Shown here: piece by piece, positions 12,526 to 15,900 of the stretch
Layout of the letters: each line of letters starts with the position of its first letter
Position numbering within the stretch: the first letter of the stretch is position 1
Assembly: GCA_030648705.1 (NCBI GenBank)
Contig: JAUSHF010000028.1
Coordinates: 1 to 15,900, forward strand
Origin: a bacterium
Lineage (GTDB): Bacteria > Patescibacteriota > Minisyncoccia > Phycocordibacterales > PALSA-1337
DNA: 15,900 nucleotides
Reading direction: 5' to 3'
Translations under genes and position numbers: made by a program
The notes under the pieces: model-generated
Seen by the model: only the letters and a program-made list of their open reading frames with translations
Databases searched by the model: none
Told to the model about the DNA's origin: nothing

Positions 12526-12945
12526 TTATTTTGCTACTGCGTTAATAGTATTTTGCAATACTACTGATAATACTTTGGCACTAAAAATAACTGCTATACC
12601 TATTATACCCCACATAAACGTACCGTGTAGCTCACTTATCTTATCTGGACTACCCCTCGCCAGCACATACTGGAAACCTAGCCATACTAGATAAAGGACT
12701 GCGAAGATAGAGGCAAATGTGAGAGCAATGTCTACAGCCATACTGACTAGCGCGAATACATCGTTGACATTGTTCTTAAGAGGATTGACTAATTTATTAG
12801 GAGCTGTCGGTGAGCCACCGGCTGGAGGGTTACTTGGAACTGATCCACCAATAGGTAATGCAAATACTAAAGTGGTCGTATTTAGCGCACTTAGAATTAT
12901 GAGACACATGACTGGTAAAGAAACGAATCTAATCACTTTTTTCAT
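12526..12945 (-). CDS. T4SS-pilin-like protein, copy 2
   Basis: 139 residues. A signal peptide (1-29, cleavage after LVFA), a Pro/Gly/Ser-rich exposed segment (31-56), two membrane helices (about 65-95 and 108-130) joined by ARGSPDKISELHG, and a very short tail. The loop and second helix (FMWGIIGIAVIFSAKVL) keep the family pattern but are more distant from copies 3-5. It lies 8 bases after copy 1. No ribosome binding site; translation may depend on the upstream gene or on leaderless-type initiation. Confidence 0.75.
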   Translation of the reverse strand: MKKVIRFVSLPVMCLIILSALNTTTLVFALPIGGSVPSNPPAGGSPTAPNKLVNPLKNNVNDVFALVSMAVDIALTFASIFAVLYLVWLGFQYVLARGSPDKISELHGTFMWGIIGIAVIFSAKVLSVVLQNTINAVAK

Positions 12946-12953
12946 ATAAATAA

Positions 12954-13442
12954 TTAATTAAATAAGAATAAGAAACCACTATCCGCAAAACCTTCCATTA
13001 CTAATTTGACTATAATGAAAGCTGAACACATTATAGCAAATCCTATCACGACTTTCTTTAGCATTTCGCGTGCCTTTGCTCTATCATCTGGTTTACTACT
13101 CATCATTCTGACTCCGGCATATATGAATATACAAACTACTATAGGGACAAATATTTTAAAAGCAAAAGTTATTAAATAATTTACTTGGACTATGAGTTCC
13201 GAAAAATTACACAGTGGCAACCTTACTGTTTGTCCGTCTATTATTTCCTCTGCACATTTTTTACCATTTCCACAATCTACTAATTTACCTGCTTTCGCTG
13301 CGCCGACACAAGTATAAATTCCTGAATGTGCCGGCTCCGCGGATTTCGCTACATTCGGCGAACTGTAAATAGAGACAAAGAAAAATAAAGAAAAGATGAG
13401 GAATATCGCGCCCGGATTTTTTATAAAATTAATTATTTTCAT
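12954..13442 (-). CDS. T4SS-pilin-like protein, copy 1, with four extracytoplasmic cysteines
   Basis: 162 residues. A signal peptide (about 1-35, cleavage after AKSA) is followed by an exposed domain (36-80) with four cysteines at 45, 57, 63 and 78, able to form two disulfides. Then come two membrane helices (about 87-112 and 130-150) with the loop SSKPDDRAKAREMLKK. The other copies have no such Cys domain. The pattern IYAGVRMM...AREMLKK.VIGFAI is the typical 'small integral membrane/pilin' form seen widely in CPR genomes. Its start overlaps the end of the solute-binding-protein gene by 14 bases, so the two are translationally coupled. Confidence 0.75.
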   Translation of the reverse strand: MKIINFIKNPGAIFLIFSLFFFVSIYSSPNVAKSAEPAHSGIYTCVGAAKAGKLVDCGNGKKCAEEIIDGQTVRLPLCNFSELIVQVNYLITFAFKIFVPIVVCIFIYAGVRMMSSKPDDRAKAREMLKKVVIGFAIMCSAFIIVKLVMEGFADSGFLFLFN

Positions 13443-14730
13443 TTGTGAATAATTTATTGAATTCTAAATTAGTACGGTCTATGAGCGAGCTCGCTGAGCT
13501 CTTACCGCTGGTGTATGTTTCTACCATATTCTGGAAAATTCTATTCGATTCTGCAGGATTAGGATCTATCCATGCTTTAGATATTAGTGCACTATCGTAG
13601 AATATTGATAGGTATGAATCGGCACTTCCCTCTGCTATTACATCTCTTCTAACTGGTGGTAGATACGTAGTCTTTGTCCAAACCTTAACGAGATCAGGGT
13701 CTAAAAATGTGGTAGCTATTTGATAAGCCGAGGTTAAGTTTGGAGAAATTTTAGGAAATGCCATTACATACATTTTTCCATAAGTAGTTCTAGGATATTC
13801 CCCACCAAGCTGAGGCATCGGTGCGATATCGAAATTTAAATTAGGATTTTTATTTATAATATCAGTATATTCTGAAGAAAAACCGAAATACGTAGCTAAT
13901 TTACCAGATACAAATGATGATTTAGAAGAAGGTAGAGATCTGTTCCAAGAATATAAATCTTTAGCAGTGTTAGAAAAATCTGTAAAAAATGTTAGGGCAT
14001 CTAAAGTGGCATTACTATTACCACCTGTGGCGATTTTTCCTAGAGACGACTGCATCCCTGTTTGAGTTCTATATGTGATAGGATCACCGGCTTGCATTAA
14101 TAGTGTAGAAAATATTTCCTTAACATTATCCACATTTCTCCATTCACCGAAGGCTACCGCGCTTCTAAAAATGCTAGAGTTATCATCCTTCTTTGTAAGT
14201 TTAGTGATATTAGAAGTCAAATCATCCCAAGTCTTAGGATATGAAGCGATTCCTGCTGAGGTAAAAATGGCTCTATTCCAATACATTACGAGAGGATCTA
14301 CTGCAAATGGAAATGCAATAATTCCATTAGTATCAAGTAAAATTTCCGATTCTTCTATAAAATTATTTTTAAAGTCTCTTTTTGTATATGAAGTAAAAGG
14401 TATGACAGCATATTTGTCTTTTTGGTCATAAATTAAATCAGTGGGTATAATCACAGCGTCTGGACTCTGACCACGAGCTAATGCTGATACTAAATCTGAA
14501 TTAAAAGTGTCTTCACTTCTCTCTATATAAGTGATTTTTAACTGAATTTTTAGAGAAGTATTTACTTCTTCAATGTAATTATCAAAAACATTAGCAGGTA
14601 AAGTACCCCAAATAGTTATTTGTGGAAATTCATCTGCTGTACTACTTCCTTTATATGTAGCTAAAGATATTAAACCCGCTAATATACCACCGAGAAATAC
14701 TATAATTGCAATAATTTGAAACTTTGTCAT
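13429..14730 (-). CDS. Membrane-anchored extracellular solute-binding protein, family 1
   Basis: 433 residues. One N-terminal membrane helix (about 5-27) without a lipobox Cys is followed by a two-lobed periplasmic-binding fold of the maltose-binding type. Family marks are ITIWGTLP near 39, the SPDAVIIPTDL segment (about 89-99), the FPFAVDPLVMYWNRAIF...AGI...PKTWDDL block (about 140-170), the SSFVSGKLATYFGFS segment (about 270-284), and the C-terminal YGKMYVMAFPK and TTYLPPVRRDV blocks. Such proteins normally hand sugars or other ligands to an ABC importer, but no permease or ATPase is in the window. The gene overlaps the methyltransferase by 4 bases (ATGA) and pilin copy 1 by 14. A role tied to the pilus or envelope machine is inference; the ligand is unknown. 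Confidence 0.88.
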   Translation of the reverse strand: MTKFQIIAIIVFLGGILAGLISLATYKGSSTADEFPQITIWGTLPANVFDNYIEEVNTSLKIQLKITYIERSEDTFNSDLVSALARGQSPDAVIIPTDLIYDQKDKYAVIPFTSYTKRDFKNNFIEESEILLDTNGIIAFPFAVDPLVMYWNRAIFTSAGIASYPKTWDDLTSNITKLTKKDDNSSIFRSAVAFGEWRNVDNVKEIFSTLLMQAGDPITYRTQTGMQSSLGKIATGGNSNATLDALTFFTDFSNTAKDLYSWNRSLPSSKSSFVSGKLATYFGFSSEYTDIINKNPNLNFDIAPMPQLGGEYPRTTYGKMYVMAFPKISPNLTSAYQIATTFLDPDLVKVWTKTTYLPPVRRDVIAEGSADSYLSIFYDSALISKAWIDPNPAESNRIFQNMVETYTSGKSSASSLIDRTNLEFNKLFTNENN

Positions 14731-15245
14731 TGTTTTATAAAAATAAGTCCATAATGATTATCTCCGGCATTAATATTTGATTCCTTTTTAAATCCGGCAC
14801 GTTCGAATAATGAAGTTGCGAGAGATTCTGTGACAAAAGTTTTCGGTCCAATAGGTGCGCCGAGAGACCAGTCAATAACTAGGACCTTGCCACCACTTTT
14901 TAAGATTCTTTTTACCTCTAAAGCTAGATCGTCTTTTTTCTCTGCTTGAAAAAGAATGTTTGACACTATAACTCTATCACAAAGTGATTCTCTGATTTTA
15001 GTTCCACCTATTTTTTCTGCATCTCCCCAAACGATTTCTAAATTTGAAAGATGATGGCTCACAGCCTGACTTTTTAAGCGATCAAGCAAGTCCTTCTGTA
15101 CATCTATAGCGTAAACATGGCCGGCTCCGCCCGCGAGTCGAGATGCTCCTAGCGAATAGAAACCGGAGCCGGCCCCAATATCCGCCACCTTCATACCCGG
15201 CCCCACTCCAAACTGCTCTAAATTTTTAATAGGATCTGAAAACAT
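14727..15245 (-). CDS. Class I SAM-dependent methyltransferase
   Basis: 172 residues, a Rossmann-fold methyltransferase. Motif I VADIGAGSG (20-28), the acidic residue ending strand 2 Asp48 in YAIDV, motif II-like CDRVIVSNILFQ (89-100), and motif III LKSGGKVLVIDW (115-126). The order suggests the UbiE/arsenite-methyltransferase-like branch, but the substrate cannot be read. Ends in TGA within the ATGA overlap with the solute-binding protein, so it is the first gene of the operon. TAGAAT (15257-15252) lies 6 bases before the ATG, so the transcript is probably leaderless. Whether it modifies the pilins or binding protein, or is only a fellow passenger, is unknown. Confidence 0.9.
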   Translation of the reverse strand: MFSDPIKNLEQFGVGPGMKVADIGAGSGFYSLGASRLAGGAGHVYAIDVQKDLLDRLKSQAVSHHLSNLEIVWGDAEKIGGTKIRESLCDRVIVSNILFQAEKKDDLALEVKRILKSGGKVLVIDWSLGAPIGPKTFVTESLATSLFERAGFKKESNINAGDNHYGLIFIKQ

Positions 15246-15251
15246 ATGTAT

Positions 15252-15257
15252 ATTCTA
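15252..15257 (-). promoter_or_regulatory. -10 box of the methyltransferase/binding protein/pilin operon
   Basis: TAGAAT on the minus strand ends 6 bases before the ATG at 15245, giving a leaderless transcript. No convincing -35. The 161 bases up to 15406 hold no other clear feature. Confidence 0.5.
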
Positions 15258-15406
15258 CTACATGTAAACTTAATATGCGACAAAAGGTGTTTATATGAAC
15301 AGCTATGGTTTTTGTTGTACTTCACTTTTTATAAATATTGTAGTAATATAGAAGTGTGGTTTAAAGGGTATATAAATTATTTATTAATTATTAATCAAAC
15401 AATATT

Positions 15407-15634
15407 ATGAGCAATGAACAACTAGGAGGAAATGTTCCTGAAAGGGTATTTACTAAGGAATAACAAATAAAAATAGCAGTTGCTGATAATCTAGGAGAGG
15501 CATCAGATGTTATAAGTAATGCCCTCACAATAGATCCTGATAAAACATTGTCTAAAGAGTTCTATGGTAAAATGGCCAGGATTCAAGAAGATCTGCTCGA
15601 ATTAAGAAAGGGACTTAAAAATTTTATTAGCTAG
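15407..15634 (+). pseudogene. Small gene broken by one in-frame stop
   Basis: An ATG at 15407 opens 18 codons (MSNEQLGGNVPERVFTKE), then TAA at 15461-15463. The same frame continues for 56 codons with protein-like content (for example IAVADNLGEASDVISNAL and FYGKMARIQEDLLELRKGL) to TAG at 15632-15634. A single nonsense change in a 75-residue helical protein explains this best. A sequencing error is the alternative. Recoding of TAA is unlikely, since TAA ends infB here. No family recognised; by size and place it could be an antitoxin-like gene ahead of the one at 15818. Confidence 0.5.
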
Positions 15635-15717
15635 CAAAACGAGAGAATTAGGAAAATAAAAACTTTTTAATTCAGAGTGAATGATGCTAATATAGTACAA
15701 TATCATGTGGTGCTATC

Positions 15718-15816
15718 ATGCCATAGAGTACTGAAAGTCTGGATTATTTTAATGAAAGTACTTTTGATATATTGGATGTTTATCCAGGAACTATTTTTTT
15801 AAAAAGTAAAAGTTAA
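15718..15816 (+). pseudogene. Short frame with early stop, possible fragment
   Basis: ATG at 15718, CCA, TAG, then an open frame of 29 codons (STESLDYFNESTFDILDVYP and nine more residues) ending TAA at 15814-15816, just before the next ATG. It reads like the C-terminal end of a small protein whose 5' part is lost. The evidence is weak; it could be chance. Confidence 0.25.
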
Positions 15817-15817
15817 T

Positions 15818-15900
15818 ATGATTTTATATCACGGTTCAAAAGGTAAATACGATACCCTTGAGAAAAGACAAGCTCAAAAAGCTGATGGCATTGAAGTACC
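15818..15900 (+). CDS. Start of a possible ADP-ribosyltransferase-like protein, cut by the window edge
   Basis: 27 codons from ATG 15818 are visible, beginning MILYHGSKGKYDTLEKRQAQ. The LYHGS start is typical of several ADP-ribosyltransferase-fold and related toxin families (DUF3990-like and others), where the His is part of the NAD site. Only the N-terminus is seen, so the family is a suggestion. It starts 1 base after the fragment before it. Whether it is intact cannot be judged. Confidence 0.4.
   Translation, partial: MILYHGSKGKYDTLEKRQAQKADGIEV

Noticed and set aside
15461..15463. Recoded TAA (readthrough or alternative code)
   Set aside because: TAA ends infB, hepT and others here, and TGA also acts as stop (1576, 14727), so the standard code applies; no pyrrolysine- or selenocysteine-like context is seen.
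1..15900. CRISPR array
   Set aside because: No regularly spaced direct repeats; the only tandem repeat is the short coding hexamer at 312-359.

Overview
The window looks like a chromosomal segment of a Patescibacteria (Candidate Phyla Radiation) bacterium, probably of the Parcubacteria type. This is inferred from an AT-rich backbone, an IF-2 of only 525 residues with no long N-terminal region, a DUF4446 protein beside infB, several genes with no Shine-Dalgarno site and a -10 box almost touching the ATG, tRNA genes without encoded CCA, and an array of small two-helix 'type IV secretion pilin' genes. TGA ends two convincing genes, so the code is standard (code 11).

Left part (1-5311): a cysteine desulfurase gene runs off the left edge on the minus strand. 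Then on the plus strand come a small membrane protein gene of higher GC, a DUF4446 gene, infB (IF-2), rbfA, tRNA-Cys, a LAGLIDADG homing endonuclease gene lodged among the tRNAs, tRNA-Leu(UAA), tRNA-Lys(CUU) and tRNA-Leu(UAG). The rbfA stop codon lies inside the tRNA-Cys acceptor stem.

Middle (5312-8663): after a terminator-like hairpin and a possible transposon remnant comes a minus-strand mntA-hepT pair (type VII toxin-antitoxin). The HepT-like protein is unusual. A complete HEPN domain is followed by a membrane helix, a Gln/Asn/Thr-rich linker and six cysteine-paired repeats that should lie outside the cell. A perfect inverted repeat covers the mntA promoter. Divergent from it are two hypothetical genes for charged, helical proteins.

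Island (8727-11205): a strong promoter of sigma70 type with an 11-bp perfect inverted repeat around its -10 drives three genes of clearly higher GC, which carry recognisable or partial ribosome binding sites: a single-pass protein with a long Pro/Thr/Ser/Asn-rich stalk, an SPFH/band-7-like protein and a small anchored protein. They end at a strong bidirectional terminator. This looks like a self-contained membrane module, possibly acquired.

Right part (11241-15245, minus strand): an operon-like run reads SAM methyltransferase, membrane-anchored extracellular solute-binding protein, then five tandem T4SS-pilin-like genes. Overlaps and short gaps suggest co-expression, with a likely internal promoter before the last two pilins. 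No ABC permease or ATPase is present, so the binding protein may serve the pilus or envelope machine rather than a transporter.

Far right (15246-15900): a decayed or accessory stretch. A small reading frame is interrupted by an in-frame TAA, a second short frame also has an early stop, and the start of a possible ADP-ribosyltransferase-like gene runs off the right edge.
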